NCBI GenBank assembly: GCA_903837135.1
Contig: CAILTK010000070.1
Span: 1-56,442, forward strand
Origin: an uncultured Caulobacterales bacterium
GTDB lineage: Bacteria > Pseudomonadota > Alphaproteobacteria > Caulobacterales > Caulobacteraceae
DNA: 56,442 bases
Direction: 5' to 3'
Each line of letters begins with the position of its first letter. The stretch's first letter is position 1. This document shows, piece by piece, positions 46,581 to 55,412 of the stretch. The notes beneath the pieces are model-generated. The model searched no databases. It saw only the letters and a list, made by a program, of their open reading frames with translations, and was not told the DNA's origin. A program made the translations under genes and the position numbers.

Positions 46581-47003
46581 TCAGTCGTCCATCCCCGGCC
46601 GTCCGCGCCCGGCCTTGACCGTGGAGCGGGTGCGCTTGCCCTCGAGGCGGCGGGTCTTGGAGGCTAGGGTCGGCTTGGTGGCGCGGCGGACCGCGGGCTT
46701 GTCCGCCGCCGCGCGGATCAGCTCCACCAGGCGCTGGATCGCGTCCTCGCGGTTGCGCTCCTGGGTGCGGAAGCGCTGGGCGGTGATCACGATCACTCCC
46801 TCGAGCGTCAGCCGCTGGCCGGCCAGACGCTGGAGCCGGATGGAGACGTCGTTGGGCAGCGACGGCGATCCGCGCGCGTCGAACCGCAGCTGGACCGCGG
46901 TGGAGACCTTGTTGACGTTCTGCCCGCCGGGTCCGCCGGCGCGGAAGAAGCGCAGGTCGATCTCGTCGTCGCCGATCGACAGGGTGTCGGTGATGGGGAT
47001 CAC
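46581..47003 (-). CDS. arfB: Alternative ribosome-rescue factor ArfB (peptidyl-tRNA hydrolase)
   Basis: 140 residues. The release-factor-like domain has the catalytic GGQ in FRAGGPGGQNVNKVSTAVQL (Gln28). The basic C-terminal tail (KPTLASKTRRLEGKRTRS) enters the mRNA channel of stalled ribosomes. It frees nascent chains on non-stop complexes. Length and both parts are normal for ArfB/YaeJ. Confidence 0.94.
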   Translation of the reverse strand: MIPITDTLSIGDDEIDLRFFRAGGPGGQNVNKVSTAVQLRFDARGSPSLPNDVSIRLQRLAGQRLTLEGVIVITAQRFRTQERNREDAIQRLVELIRAAADKPAVRRATKPTLASKTRRLEGKRTRSTVKAGRGRPGMDD

Positions 47004-47042
47004 GCGGCCGGCCTTCGGCCGACCGCGTCGGCCCGTCGCGCC

Positions 47043-47990
47043 TCAGCCTTCACCGTACAGCGCCGCCCGCTCCTGCGCGTAGGGCGCGTAGGAGTCCTTC
47101 ATGGTGGCGAGGTTCAGCAGCATCGACGCCACCGCCTGGTCCGCGCCCGGCCGGTAGAGGGTCGAGCGGGCCCATAGGCTCTCGGTCCGCCGGCTGCCCG
47201 ACAGGAACACCACCTCGCGCGCCACCTCGTAGTCCTCGCCGACGAACACCGGGCCGTCGAGCAGCCGGATCTCCTGGTCGGCGAACAGGCCCACCGCCGG
47301 CCCCCGCGCCGGAAAGCCCGGGCCCTTGGAGGTGTACTGCATCAGGACGCTGATCATCTCCATCGGCACGATGGCGCGGCCGAACGGCGAGCCTGCGCCC
47401 GCATACCAGGGCGAAGGCTCGGTGATCCTGGCGAGCTTCTGGCTCAGGCTGAACGGATAGAGCGCGCCCATGTGCTGGTCGGGATCCATGCGCACGGCCA
47501 CGCGCGGCAGGGACATGCCCACCTTGACGTCGGCCAGCACCACCGGGTCGGCCAGCGGGGGCAGTTCGGCCAGCCGCTTGTCGAGCGCGGTTTCGGCGAA
47601 GTCCGGGCCCACCGAGGCCGTGCCGCGCAGGATCTCGGTCCCGTCGGCGCGCAGCATCCAGATCTGCGCCACCGTCCCGCCGTCCGCCGGCCTGCGCAGG
47701 AAGGCCTGCACCGCTTCGCCCTCGTACACCGGGTTGCGATAGTGGGCGGAGAGGCAGCCGTGGGTCAGCCAGCGCTCGCCCCACAGGGCGTACCCCAGCG
47801 GCGCGAACTGGCTGAAGTGGGTCGGCCCCTCGATGGTGCCCCCCTTGAAGCCGAACTTCTTGGCGGTCTCGTCGTCGTGGATCGAGGCGTGGCCGTCGTA
47901 CTCCTGCACCGCCAGCATCTGCTTCGGCTCGCGGAACGGCCCCGCCAGCACGCCGTCCTTGTCCTCGATCGCCGTCTCGAACGCCGTCAT
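47043..47990 (-). CDS. MaoC/hot-dog dehydratase-like protein of unknown substrate
   Basis: 315 residues. Two hot-dog-like halves can be inferred: HDDETAKKFGFKGGTIEGPT near residue 45 carries the Asp/His-like hydratase pattern, and YPFSLSQKLARITEP lies in the second half. The family resembles hypothetical double-hot-dog proteins of actinobacteria and alphaproteobacteria. The start at 47990 has GGGGACC upstream; a longer ATG at 48005 lacks a site. It is divergent from an enoyl-CoA hydratase, which supports a role with acyl-CoA. Confidence 0.7.
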   Translation of the reverse strand: MTAFETAIEDKDGVLAGPFREPKQMLAVQEYDGHASIHDDETAKKFGFKGGTIEGPTHFSQFAPLGYALWGERWLTHGCLSAHYRNPVYEGEAVQAFLRRPADGGTVAQIWMLRADGTEILRGTASVGPDFAETALDKRLAELPPLADPVVLADVKVGMSLPRVAVRMDPDQHMGALYPFSLSQKLARITEPSPWYAGAGSPFGRAIVPMEMISVLMQYTSKGPGFPARGPAVGLFADQEIRLLDGPVFVGEDYEVAREVVFLSGSRRTESLWARSTLYRPGADQAVASMLLNLATMKDSYAPYAQERAALYGEG

Positions 47991-48077
47991 TTTACAGGTC
48001 CCCATGTTTGCAGCCGTTGTAAGCGCAAGCGCGGCGGGTCAAAAGGGGCTGAGACGGGGAGGCGTACCGAAGCTTCG

Positions 48078-48968
48078 ATGCCCTACGAGACGCTGAGCTA
48101 CGAAACGCTGAGCTACGAGGTCGCCGACCGCGTCCTGGTGCTGACGCTGAACCGGCCCGACCAGCTCAACGCCTTTACCGTCGATATGGCCAACGAGCTG
48201 GTCGACGCCTTCGGGCGCGCCAGCGAGGACGACGCGGTCGGCGCGGTGGTGGTGACCGGCGCGGGGCGAGCCTTCTGCGCCGGCATGGACCTGTCGGTTC
48301 CCGGCAATGTGTTCGGCCTGAACGAACGGCTCTCCCCTACCCTCGACGACCTGACCGACCGGTTCGACGACCCGGAGATCGTGGCCGGCGTGCGCGATAC
48401 CGGCGGACGGGTGACCCTGGCGATCTTCGACTGCAAGAAGCCGGTGATCGGCGCCATCAACGGGGCGGCGGTCGGCGTCGGCGCCACCATGACCCTGGCC
48501 ATGGACATCCGCCTGGCGTCGGAGAAGGCGCGGATCGGCTTCGTGTTCGGCAGGATCGGCATCGTGCCCGAGGCCTGCTCGTCCTGGTTCCTGCCGCGGC
48601 TGGTGGGGACCCAGCAGGCCATGGAATGGGTGCTGTCCGCCGACATCCTGACCGCCGAGCAGGCGCGCGCGGGCGGTCTGGTCCGCTCGGTCCACGCGCC
48701 GGAGACCCTGCTGGCCGACGCCATCGCCCTGGCGCATAAATTCACCGACCACCGCTCGCCGGTGGCCGTCGCCCTGGCCCGGCAGATGATGCTGCGCAAC
48801 CCGGCCCTGCCCCATCCCGCCGACGCCCATCGGATCGACAGCCTGGCGATGTTCTACACCTCGCTCGGCGACGGCAAGGAGGGCGTCGCCGCCTTCCGCG
48901 AAAAGCGCGATCCCAAGTTCACCGGCAAGGCCTCCGCCATGCCGTTCTACCCGTGGGACGAAGGATGA
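48078..48968 (+). CDS. Enoyl-CoA hydratase/isomerase family protein
   Basis: 296 residues of crotonase fold. The oxyanion-hole segments are TGAGRAFCAGMDLS and NGAAVGVGATMTLAMD; the active Glu is likely in FGRIGIVPEACSSW. It hydrates or isomerises enoyl-CoA. The N-terminus is odd: the 15-base unit giving YETLS is duplicated (MPYETLSYETLSYE), and the upstream reading has no alternative ATG. Divergent from the MaoC-like gene. Confidence 0.92.
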   Translation: MPYETLSYETLSYEVADRVLVLTLNRPDQLNAFTVDMANELVDAFGRASEDDAVGAVVVTGAGRAFCAGMDLSVPGNVFGLNERLSPTLDDLTDRFDDPEIVAGVRDTGGRVTLAIFDCKKPVIGAINGAAVGVGATMTLAMDIRLASEKARIGFVFGRIGIVPEACSSWFLPRLVGTQQAMEWVLSADILTAEQARAGGLVRSVHAPETLLADAIALAHKFTDHRSPVAVALARQMMLRNPALPHPADAHRIDSLAMFYTSLGDGKEGVAAFREKRDPKFTGKASAMPFYPWDEG

Positions 48969-48980
48969 GGACGAGCGCGC

Positions 48981-49137
48981 TCCTCTCCCCCTCGAGGGGG
49001 GAGAGGCTGGGAGAGGGGGTGAGTGCACGACGCGCGTGGATGATCGCGCGCGGCGCCTCGCCTGCCCTTCGCTTTGATGTAACCGCGTTCACCCCCAACC
49101 CCGGCCCTTCCCCCCTTGAGGGGGAAGGGAGAAAAAC
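48981..49137. repeat. Intergenic inverted repeat with CTCTCCCCCTCGAGGGGGGA arms
   Basis: The left arm CTCTCCCCCTCGAGGGGGGA continues GAGGCTGGGAGAGGGGGTGA. The right arm is TTCACCCCCAACCCCGGCCC then TTCCCCCCTTGAGGGGGAAG. Each arm is itself a palindrome and the two are mutually complementary. This is a recognisable type of dispersed repeat in alphaproteobacteria. Confidence 0.75.
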
Positions 49138-49155
49138 AGCCTGAGGAACCAGCCG

Positions 49156-50133
49156 ATGAAGACCCGCATCACCGAACTGTTCGGCATCCAGCATCCGATC
49201 ATCCAGGGCGGCATGCACTATGTGGGCTTCGCCGAGATGGCGGCGGCGGTGTCCAACGCCGGCGGGCTCGGCATCATCACCGGCCTGACCCAGCGCACGC
49301 CCGAGGGCCTGGCGGCCGAGATCGCCCGCTGCAGGACCATGACCGACAAGCCGTTCGGGGTGAATCTGACCTTCCTGCCGGCGGTGACCCCGCCCGATTA
49401 TCCGGGCTTCGTGAAGTCGATCATCGACGGCGGGATCAAGATCGTCGAGACCGCCGGCAACAACCCGCAGAAATACCTGCCGGCGCTGAAGGAGGCGGGC
49501 GTCAAGGTGATCCACAAGTGCACCGCCGTACGCCACGCGCTTAAGGCCGAATCGATCGGCTGCGACGCGGTCAGCGTCGACGGCTTCGAGTGCGGCGGCC
49601 ACCCGGGCGAGGACGACGTGCCCAACATGATCCTTTTGCCCCGCGCGGGCGAGACGCTGAAGATTCCCTTCGTCGCCTCGGGCGGCATGGCCGACGGCCG
49701 CTCGCTGGTCGCCGCCCTGGCCATGGGCGCGGACGGCATGAACATGGGCACCCGCTTCATCGCCACCGTCGAGGCCCCCGTGCACCCGCACGTGAAGCAG
49801 GCCATCGTCGACGCCACCGAGCTCGACACCCGGCTGATCATGCGCCCCCTGCGCAACACCGAGCGGGTGCTGAACAACGCCGCGGTGGAGAAGCTCCTGG
49901 CCACCGAAAAGGAGCTCGGCCCCAAGCTGACCTTCGCCGACATCGCCGAGGAGGTGGCCGGGGTCTATCCGCGCATCATGAAGGACGGGGAGATGGACGC
50001 GGGCGGCTGGTCGTGCGGCATGGTCGCCGGCCTGATCCACGACATCCCGACGGTGAAGGCGCTGATCGACCGGATCATAGCCGAGGCCGAGAGCCTGATC
50101 CGCCAGCGGCTGGAGGGCATGCTGGCGGCCTGA
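49156..50133 (+). CDS. Nitronate monooxygenase-like FMN protein (2-nitropropane dioxygenase family)
   Basis: 325 residues forming a TIM barrel. It begins ITELFGIQHPIIQGGMHYVG and has the FMN-phosphate loops VASGGMADGRSLVAALAMGA and GMNMGTRFIAT. The flexible CGGHPGEDD segment holds the usual family His/Gly. Such flavoenzymes oxidise alkyl nitronates or act as enoyl reductases. It is 187 bases after the hydratase, separated by a repeat, so co-transcription is uncertain. Confidence 0.9.
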   Translation: MKTRITELFGIQHPIIQGGMHYVGFAEMAAAVSNAGGLGIITGLTQRTPEGLAAEIARCRTMTDKPFGVNLTFLPAVTPPDYPGFVKSIIDGGIKIVETAGNNPQKYLPALKEAGVKVIHKCTAVRHALKAESIGCDAVSVDGFECGGHPGEDDVPNMILLPRAGETLKIPFVASGGMADGRSLVAALAMGADGMNMGTRFIATVEAPVHPHVKQAIVDATELDTRLIMRPLRNTERVLNNAAVEKLLATEKELGPKLTFADIAEEVAGVYPRIMKDGEMDAGGWSCGMVAGLIHDIPTVKALIDRIIAEAESLIRQRLEGMLAA

Positions 50134-50216
50134 TCGGCCGCAGGGCCGCGCCCGGCTCGCGCCTTGTGGAGTCGGGCGCTTTTCCATTAAATGGCGAGTG
50201 ACTGCAGGAGTCTCCG

Positions 50217-50528
50217 ATGATCCTTTTCGCCCTTGTTCTGATGGCCGGCGCGGTCGATCCCGCCACGCCGGCGCCCGCGCCCGCGCCTCCCGTCGCCGCG
50301 TCGCCCGCCGCCGCGCCCACCGCGGCTCCGGCCGCCGTCGTCGCCAAGGTCAGCAACGACGACCAGGTGACGTGCCGCCGGCAGGCCGAACCCAACTCCA
50401 ACATCCAGAAGAGGGTGTGCCTGACCAACGCCCAGTGGAAGGCGCGGCAGAAGGAGGATCAGGAGACCGTGCAGGACATGCAGCGCCAGGCGCTGCGGTC
50501 CACGTCGAGCTCCAGCGGCGCGCCTTAG
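50217..50528 (+). CDS. Small secreted Cys-containing protein
   Basis: 103 residues. The signal peptide is short (LFALVLMAGAVDPA), followed by an Ala/Pro-rich linker and a C-terminal motif DDQVTCRRQAEPNSNIQKRV with a second Cys (VCLTNAQWKARQKED). I recall this C-terminal motif from many Caulobacterales and Sphingomonadales small proteins; its role is unknown. A disulphide between the two Cys is plausible. AGGAGT lies before the ATG. Confidence 0.78.
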   Translation: MILFALVLMAGAVDPATPAPAPAPPVAASPAAAPTAAPAAVVAKVSNDDQVTCRRQAEPNSNIQKRVCLTNAQWKARQKEDQETVQDMQRQALRSTSSSSGAP

Positions 50529-50538
50529 GGCAGATTAT

Positions 50539-50568
50539 CCGCCCTTAAACGATCCCGTCCAAGGGCGG
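50539..50568. terminator. Bidirectional hairpin between a small gene and tRNA-Thr
   Basis: CCGCCCTT at 50539-50546 pairs with AAGGGCGG at 50561-50568. It lies 11 bases after the plus-strand stop and 29 bases after the minus-strand tRNA 3' end. It is followed by TTTGC on the plus side and ATAATC on the minus side, so it may serve both. Confidence 0.55.
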
Positions 50569-50596
50569 TTTGCTCCAGCCGCTGTCGTGCTGACGA

Positions 50597-50672
50597 TGGC
50601 GCCGGTTGAGGGACTCGAACCCCCGACCTTCGGTTTACAAAACCGCTGCTCTACCAGCTGAGCTAAACCGGC
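50597..50672 (-). tRNA. tRNA-Thr (anticodon TGT)
   Basis: On the minus strand a 76-base cloverleaf begins GCCGGTTTAGCTCAGCTGG. The anticodon arm loop is TTTGTAA with TGT at positions 34-36. The T arm GGGGGTTCGAGTCCCTC is present and the acceptor pairs GCCGGTT with AACCGGC. CCA is encoded. The anticodon reads ACA threonine codons, with wobble to others. Confidence 0.95.
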
Positions 50673-50797
50673 CTGACCGCCGGCGACGTCCAGGGCGGGT
50701 GCGTCGCCAACCGGTCGGCAAGTGCCACAAGGGGCGGAGCGCCACAAGGGGCGAGGACGGCGAGCGGCGGTCCCGCGGGCGCACGACCGCGCCGCGC

Positions 50798-50968
50798 TCA
50801 GGCGCTCATCTGCTTGAGCTGGAACTCGGCGAGGTTCGGCCGGTCGGCGAGAATGCGGGCGCGGGCGTGAGCCTTGGCCTGGTCCTGACTGAGGCTGACG
50901 CCCCAGGCCCCCACCTGTTCGACATGCCACACCCAGAAGCCAAGAACGCGGCCGATTCGGAAGTACAT
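50798..50968 (-). CDS. Small protein of unknown function
   Basis: 56 residues: MYFRIGRVLGFWVWHVEQVG then a short amphipathic helix (SLSQDQAKAHARARILADRP). AGGGGTGG lies eight bases before the ATG. A longer form would begin at 51079 (93 residues), also an ATG, so the start is uncertain. The high Trp content in the first half is unusual. Divergent from the VanZ-like gene. Confidence 0.5.
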   Translation of the reverse strand: MYFRIGRVLGFWVWHVEQVGAWGVSLSQDQAKAHARARILADRPNLAEFQLKQMSA

Positions 50969-51146
50969 GTCCAACCACCCCTGGAAAGACTGAGGAAAAC
51001 GACGCTGCGCGGTCTTGTTTACCACTTCCAGGCCGATTTGAAGCACGGCCGTTTGATCTGCACCTGAAATATTTACCATCTTCGTGCAGGAAGTCTTAAC
51101 TGCATCCGCACGCGAAAGTTTAACTCTGTTCGGCTACGCATTGGCC

Positions 51147-51638
51147 ATGCCCGCCCAGCGTCCCGCGATCTCGCGATCCTCCCGCCGCTACACCGGAGCG
51201 GAGCGCCGCAGCGCCCGCCCCTCGATCCCGGCCCTCTGCGTCGCGCTGGCGGTGTTCGCCGCCATCGCCTTCGCCACCCTCTGCCCGCCGGAGCTGCGGC
51301 CGCACCTGGCGGCCGCCACCCTCGCCGGGGCGACGGCCGAGCGGTTCGGGGCCTATTTCCTGCTGGGGCTCTGCATGGCCTTCGCCTTCCCCCGGCGGGC
51401 CAACCTGGTGGTGTTCGGCGTGACCGGGATCGCCCTCGCCCTCGAGGCCGGCCAGCTGCTGGTTCCCGGCCGCGATGCGGTGTTCGCCGACGCCTGCGTC
51501 AAGGCGATGGGCGGCCTGTGGGGCGTGTTCGTCGCCCAGACCAGCTACGCCGCCGTGCGCCTGCTGCGCCGCCGCCTGCGCCCCCGCCGCATCCACGCCG
51601 CCGGGGCCACTCGCCAGTTGATGCGCGGCGCGCGGTAG
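51147..51638 (+). CDS. VanZ-like integral membrane protein
   Basis: 163 residues. About four helices follow an Arg-rich N-terminus. TLCPPELRPHL, ERFGAYFLLGLCMAFAFPRR and LEAGQLLVPGRDAVFADACV have the pattern of the VanZ-like family (a conserved Glu in the third helix, then an RD-x-x-D motif). An in-frame GTG at 51084 would add 21 residues; no strong ribosome site decides. The function of the family outside vancomycin-resistance clusters is unknown, and resistance is not implied. Confidence 0.72.
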   Translation: MPAQRPAISRSSRRYTGAERRSARPSIPALCVALAVFAAIAFATLCPPELRPHLAAATLAGATAERFGAYFLLGLCMAFAFPRRANLVVFGVTGIALALEAGQLLVPGRDAVFADACVKAMGGLWGVFVAQTSYAAVRLLRRRLRPRRIHAAGATRQLMRGAR

Positions 51639-51691
51639 CTCCGAGCCTTCACTTCACAATGGATTGAACCGGCCCTGAACCGCGCGCCCCG

Positions 51692-52579
51692 CTAGACCAT
51701 CTCCAGCTTGCGGCGCACGAGGCTGGCATAGTCCTCCATCAGCGACAGCGAGATGTTGCCGGGGGTGAAGCGGTGCTGGCCGATCTCGCTCACCGGCGTC
51801 ACTTCCGCGGCCGAGCCGGTGATGAAGCATTCGGAGAAGTCGGCCAGCTCCTCGGGCTTGATGTGGCGCTCCACCACCTCGAAGCCGCGCCAGCGCGCCA
51901 GTTCGATCAGGGTCAGCCGGGTGATGCCGTTGAGGAAGCAGTCCGGCAGCGGGGTGTGGATCACCCCGTCCTTGATGAAGAAGACGTTGGCTCCGGTCAT
52001 CTCCGCCACATAGCCGCGGTAGTCGAGCATCATCGCGTCGGCATAGCCCTCGCGCTCGGCCGCGTCCTTGGACAGGGTGCAGATCATGTACAGGCCGGCC
52101 GCCTTGGCTTCCGACGGAATCGTCGCCGGATCGGGCCGGCGCCATTTGGCGTTGGTGATCCGCACGCCGCGCTTCTTCTCCTCGGGGTCGAAATAGCTCG
52201 GCCAGGTCCAGCTGGCGACGGCCACATGCACCTTGGAGCCCTTGGACGCCACGCCCATGGTCTCCGCCCCGCGCCAGGCCACCGGCCGGATGTAGGCGTC
52301 GGTCAAGCCGTTGCGCGCGCAGGTCTGCTTGCAGGCCTCGTCGATCTCGGCCACGCTGAACGGTATGTCCATGTCGAGGAGCTCCGCCGAGCGGAACAGC
52401 CGCCGGGTATGCTCGGTCAGCTTGAAGATCTCGCCGTCGTACATCCGCTCGCCCTCGAACACCGAGGAGGCGTAATGCAGGCCATGGGTGAGAACATGCA
52501 CCTTTGCTTCGCGCCACGGTACAAATTGCCCGTCAAACCAGATCCAACCGTCGCGATCGTCGAAGGGAGCCGAGGTCAT
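51692..52579 (-). CDS. ilvE: Branched-chain amino acid aminotransferase
   Basis: 295 residues, fold-type IV PLP enzyme. Landmarks are WFDGQFVPWREAKVHVLTHG, HYASSVFEGERMYDG, the PLP Lys159 in IPSEAKAAGLYM, GYVAEMTGANVFFIKDG and the phosphate-binding FITGSAAEVTPV. It makes or breaks down Leu, Ile and Val. The start at 52579 (MTSAPFDDR) has GGTGGAAG upstream; an upstream TTG is less likely. Divergent from the MarR gene. Confidence 0.95.
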   Translation of the reverse strand: MTSAPFDDRDGWIWFDGQFVPWREAKVHVLTHGLHYASSVFEGERMYDGEIFKLTEHTRRLFRSAELLDMDIPFSVAEIDEACKQTCARNGLTDAYIRPVAWRGAETMGVASKGSKVHVAVASWTWPSYFDPEEKKRGVRITNAKWRRPDPATIPSEAKAAGLYMICTLSKDAAEREGYADAMMLDYRGYVAEMTGANVFFIKDGVIHTPLPDCFLNGITRLTLIELARWRGFEVVERHIKPEELADFSECFITGSAAEVTPVSEIGQHRFTPGNISLSLMEDYASLVRRKLEMV

Positions 52580-52665
52580 GCGCAAGCTTCCACCTTATGG
52601 AGGGCGTTCCGGCGCCTCTTAGACCCCGTGCGCCCCGGCGCGTCAACGGGGCAGGCGTCGGCGGC

Positions 52666-53175
52666 ATGGTGAACACCAGTCCCGGCATGGCCGCCGACCC
52701 GCGGCTGATCCTCAGCGAGGACGAGCTCGACCGCGCGCTCGAGGTGTTCCTGCTGGCCGAGGCGGCCGTCTGGGCCGCCGCCGACGGCGCGCTCGAGCGG
52801 CAGGCCGCGGACGGCGTGCGGCTCGGCCGGGGTCACTTCCGCGCCGCCTTCCTGCTGAAGCGCCGGCCGGGCCTGGGCGTGCAGGACCTGGCCCGGCTGA
52901 CCGGCCTGTCCAAGCAGGGGGCCAGCCGGGTGCTGAAGGAACTGATCGACGGCGGCTACGCCGAGACCCTGCCCGGCGCCCTGGACGCGCGGCGCCGGCC
53001 GACCCATCTGACCGCTCGGGGCCTGGCGTTCGAGGCGGAGGTCTCCTCGGCCCTGCGCGCGCTCCTGGCCGCCGCCTACCGCGAAGGCGGCATAGAGGCG
53101 GCGCCGGGCGCGCGGCGGATCCTCGCCGCCATCGCCGGCCCCAAGCTCGCCGGCCGACGCAAGGACCTGTTGTGA
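52666..53175 (+). CDS. MarR-family transcription regulator
   Basis: 169 residues. The winged helix-turn-helix is visible: RPGLGVQDLARLTGLSKQGA and SRVLKELIDGGYAETLPGAL, then DARRRPTHLTARG (the wing Asp-x-Arg). An N-terminal dimerisation helix precedes it. It sits 25 bases upstream of a two-component system on the same strand, suggesting it belongs to or controls that operon. An alternative start is ATG 52687. The ligand is unknown. Confidence 0.85.
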   Translation: MVNTSPGMAADPRLILSEDELDRALEVFLLAEAAVWAAADGALERQAADGVRLGRGHFRAAFLLKRRPGLGVQDLARLTGLSKQGASRVLKELIDGGYAETLPGALDARRRPTHLTARGLAFEAEVSSALRALLAAAYREGGIEAAPGARRILAAIAGPKLAGRRKDLL

Positions 53176-53200
53176 CGACCCTGTTGCCGAAGGACACGCC

Positions 53201-53899
53201 GTGAACGCCTCGCCCGGACGCCATCTGCTGGTGGTCGACGACGACGACCGCATCCGCGGCCTGTTGAAGGAATACCTGGCGCGCGCGGGCTTCCGCGTCA
53301 CCACCGCCGCCGACGCGGCGCGGGCGCGCAAGCTGATGCAGACCCTCGACTTCGACCTGGCCGTGCTCGACGTGATGATGCCCGGCGAGGACGGGCTGTC
53401 GCTGAGCCGCTGGGTGCGGGGCCGCGGCCCCACTCCGGTGCTGATCCTCACCGCGCGCGGCGAGGCGGGCGACCGCATCGCCGGCCTGACCACCGGCGCC
53501 GACGACTACCTGGCCAAGCCGTTCGAGCCGCAGGAGCTTCTGCTGCGCATCGAGGCCATCCTGCGCCGCGCCCAGAGCGCCCCCTCCTCGCCGCGCGCGG
53601 CGGTGTCGCTCGGCCGCTACAGCTTCGACCTCGAGCGCGGCGAGCTGACCCTGGACGACAGCCCGATCCGCCTGACCGAAGGGGAGGTCTGGCTGCTGCG
53701 CCGCCTCGCCAAGGCCCCGCACATGGCCGTCGACCGTTATGACCTGATCCGCGGCGAGGAGGGCGAGGACAGCGACGCCTCGGCCCGCGCCGTGGACGTG
53801 CAGATGACCCGCCTGCGCCGCAAGATCGAGGACGACCCGAAGAACCCGCGCTATCTGCAGACCGTGCGCGGCGTGGGCTACAAGCTGGCGCCCGACTGA
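53201..53899 (+). CDS. OmpR-family response regulator
   Basis: 232 residues. The receiver domain has the acidic pocket VVDDDD, the phospho-acceptor Asp57 (LAVLDVMMPGEDG), Thr in LILTARG and Lys in LAKPFEP. A winged-helix DNA-binding domain ends RAVDVQMTRLRRKIEDDP and VRGVGYKLAPD. The start codon is GTG, with AAGGA upstream. Its TGA overlaps the kinase ATG by one base (TGATG), so the two are translationally coupled. Confidence 0.95.
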   Translation: MNASPGRHLLVVDDDDRIRGLLKEYLARAGFRVTTAADAARARKLMQTLDFDLAVLDVMMPGEDGLSLSRWVRGRGPTPVLILTARGEAGDRIAGLTTGADDYLAKPFEPQELLLRIEAILRRAQSAPSSPRAAVSLGRYSFDLERGELTLDDSPIRLTEGEVWLLRRLAKAPHMAVDRYDLIRGEEGEDSDASARAVDVQMTRLRRKIEDDPKNPRYLQTVRGVGYKLAPD

Positions 53900-55290
53900 T
53901 GGCGTCCGCCGAGGGCTCGCCGAGTGACCGGCTGCTGCGCGTCCTGCACGGGCTGCGCCGGCGGCTCAACCCGCGCTTTCTGAAGCGCTGGCTGCCGACC
54001 TCCCTGTTCGGGCGCTCGCTGTTGATCATCCTCCTGCCGATCGTGCTGATGCAGGCGGCGGTCGCCTACGCCTTCTTCGACGCCGAATGGCGGGCGGTGA
54101 CCACCCAGCTGTCCGAGGCCCTGGCCAGCGACGTGGCCTGGAACGTGGACATCTACGCCGCCAACCCGACGCCCGAGACCCTGGGCCGGCTGTCGGCGCG
54201 CGCCGAGCGCACCCAGGCGATGACGGTGACCTTCCAGCCCGGCCGCGCCCTGCCGACCGAAGGCCCGATCTCCATCCTGCCGCCGCTCGACCAGGCCCTG
54301 CGCAACGCGCTGGACGACCGGATCTCCGCGCCGGTCTGGGTCGACACCACCCGCTATCTCGGCCAGGGCCTGGTCGACATCCGGGTCGCGGTGAAGGGCG
54401 GGGTGCTGCGCTTCCTGGCCCCGCGCGATCGCGCCTTCGCCGCCCGCGGCCACATCTTCATCCTCTGGCTGGCGCTCGCCACCCTGACCCTGGCCGGCGT
54501 CACCATCCTGTTCATCCGCAACCAGGTGCGCGCCATCGAGCGGCTGGCCACCGCCGCCGACGCCTTCGGCCGGGGCGCCGAGGTGACCTTCAAGCCGCAC
54601 GGCGCGCGCGAGGTGCGCCAGGCCGGATACGCCTTCCTGGCCATGAAGGACCGCATCCAGCGCCATATCGACCAGCGCACCCTGCTGCTCGCCTCGGTCA
54701 GCCACGATCTCAGGACGCCGCTGACCCGGCTGAAGCTGGAGGCGGCCCTGGCCGAGCCCTCGCCGCGGGTCGACGCCATCAAGCGCGACCTTTCCGAGAT
54801 GGAGCACATGATCGACGAATACCTCGCCTTCGCCCGCGGCCAGGGGGGCGAGGCGGTGGAGTTGGTCTACCTCGACGACCTGATCCGCGAGGTCAGCGAC
54901 GGCGCCGTCCGCTCGGGCGCCGCCGTCGAGGTCGACGCGGAGCCGGGCGTCAGCGCCGAGGTGCGGCCCAACGGCCTGAAGCGCGCCCTGTCCAACCTGA
55001 TCATGAACGCCGCCGCGCACGGTTCCCGCATCGTCGTACAAGCCCGCGCGCGCCCCTCCGGCGGGGTCGACATCCTGATCGACGACGACGGTCCGGGCAT
55101 TCCCGAGGACCGCTACGAGGAGGCGTTCCGGCCCTTCTCGCGCCTCGACGACAGCCGCAACCAGAACGAAAAGGGGGTCGGCCTCGGCCTGGCCATCGCC
55201 CGCGACGTGGCCCGCGGCCACGGCGGCGACGTCACCCTCGACCGTTCGCCGCTCGGCGGCCTGCGCGCCGTCGTGCGCCTGCCGGGCTGA
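53899..55290 (+). CDS. EnvZ-like sensor histidine kinase
   Basis: 463 residues. Membrane helices at about 38-60 and 185-207 enclose a ~125-residue periplasmic sensor region. A HAMP linker follows (208-260), then the H-box ASVSHDLRTPLTRLK with His269, the N-box NLIMNAAAHG, the G1 box DDDGPGIPE and the G2 box GVGLGLAIAR. It phosphorylates the partner regulator encoded just upstream. The resemblance to EnvZ is structural and does not prove osmosensing. Confidence 0.94.
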   Translation: MASAEGSPSDRLLRVLHGLRRRLNPRFLKRWLPTSLFGRSLLIILLPIVLMQAAVAYAFFDAEWRAVTTQLSEALASDVAWNVDIYAANPTPETLGRLSARAERTQAMTVTFQPGRALPTEGPISILPPLDQALRNALDDRISAPVWVDTTRYLGQGLVDIRVAVKGGVLRFLAPRDRAFAARGHIFILWLALATLTLAGVTILFIRNQVRAIERLATAADAFGRGAEVTFKPHGAREVRQAGYAFLAMKDRIQRHIDQRTLLLASVSHDLRTPLTRLKLEAALAEPSPRVDAIKRDLSEMEHMIDEYLAFARGQGGEAVELVYLDDLIREVSDGAVRSGAAVEVDAEPGVSAEVRPNGLKRALSNLIMNAAAHGSRIVVQARARPSGGVDILIDDDGPGIPEDRYEEAFRPFSRLDDSRNQNEKGVGLGLAIARDVARGHGGDVTLDRSPLGGLRAVVRLPG

Positions 55291-55412
55291 GCCGGCGCCC
55301 GGCCAAACGGTTAAGCTTTCGCAGACATACTTGGAAACCTGACGTGTGGTCGAAGCCGGCCCGAAACAGGCCCGAAACAGGAACGAGTCCGCGCCCCGCG
55401 CGTATTGCCGAC

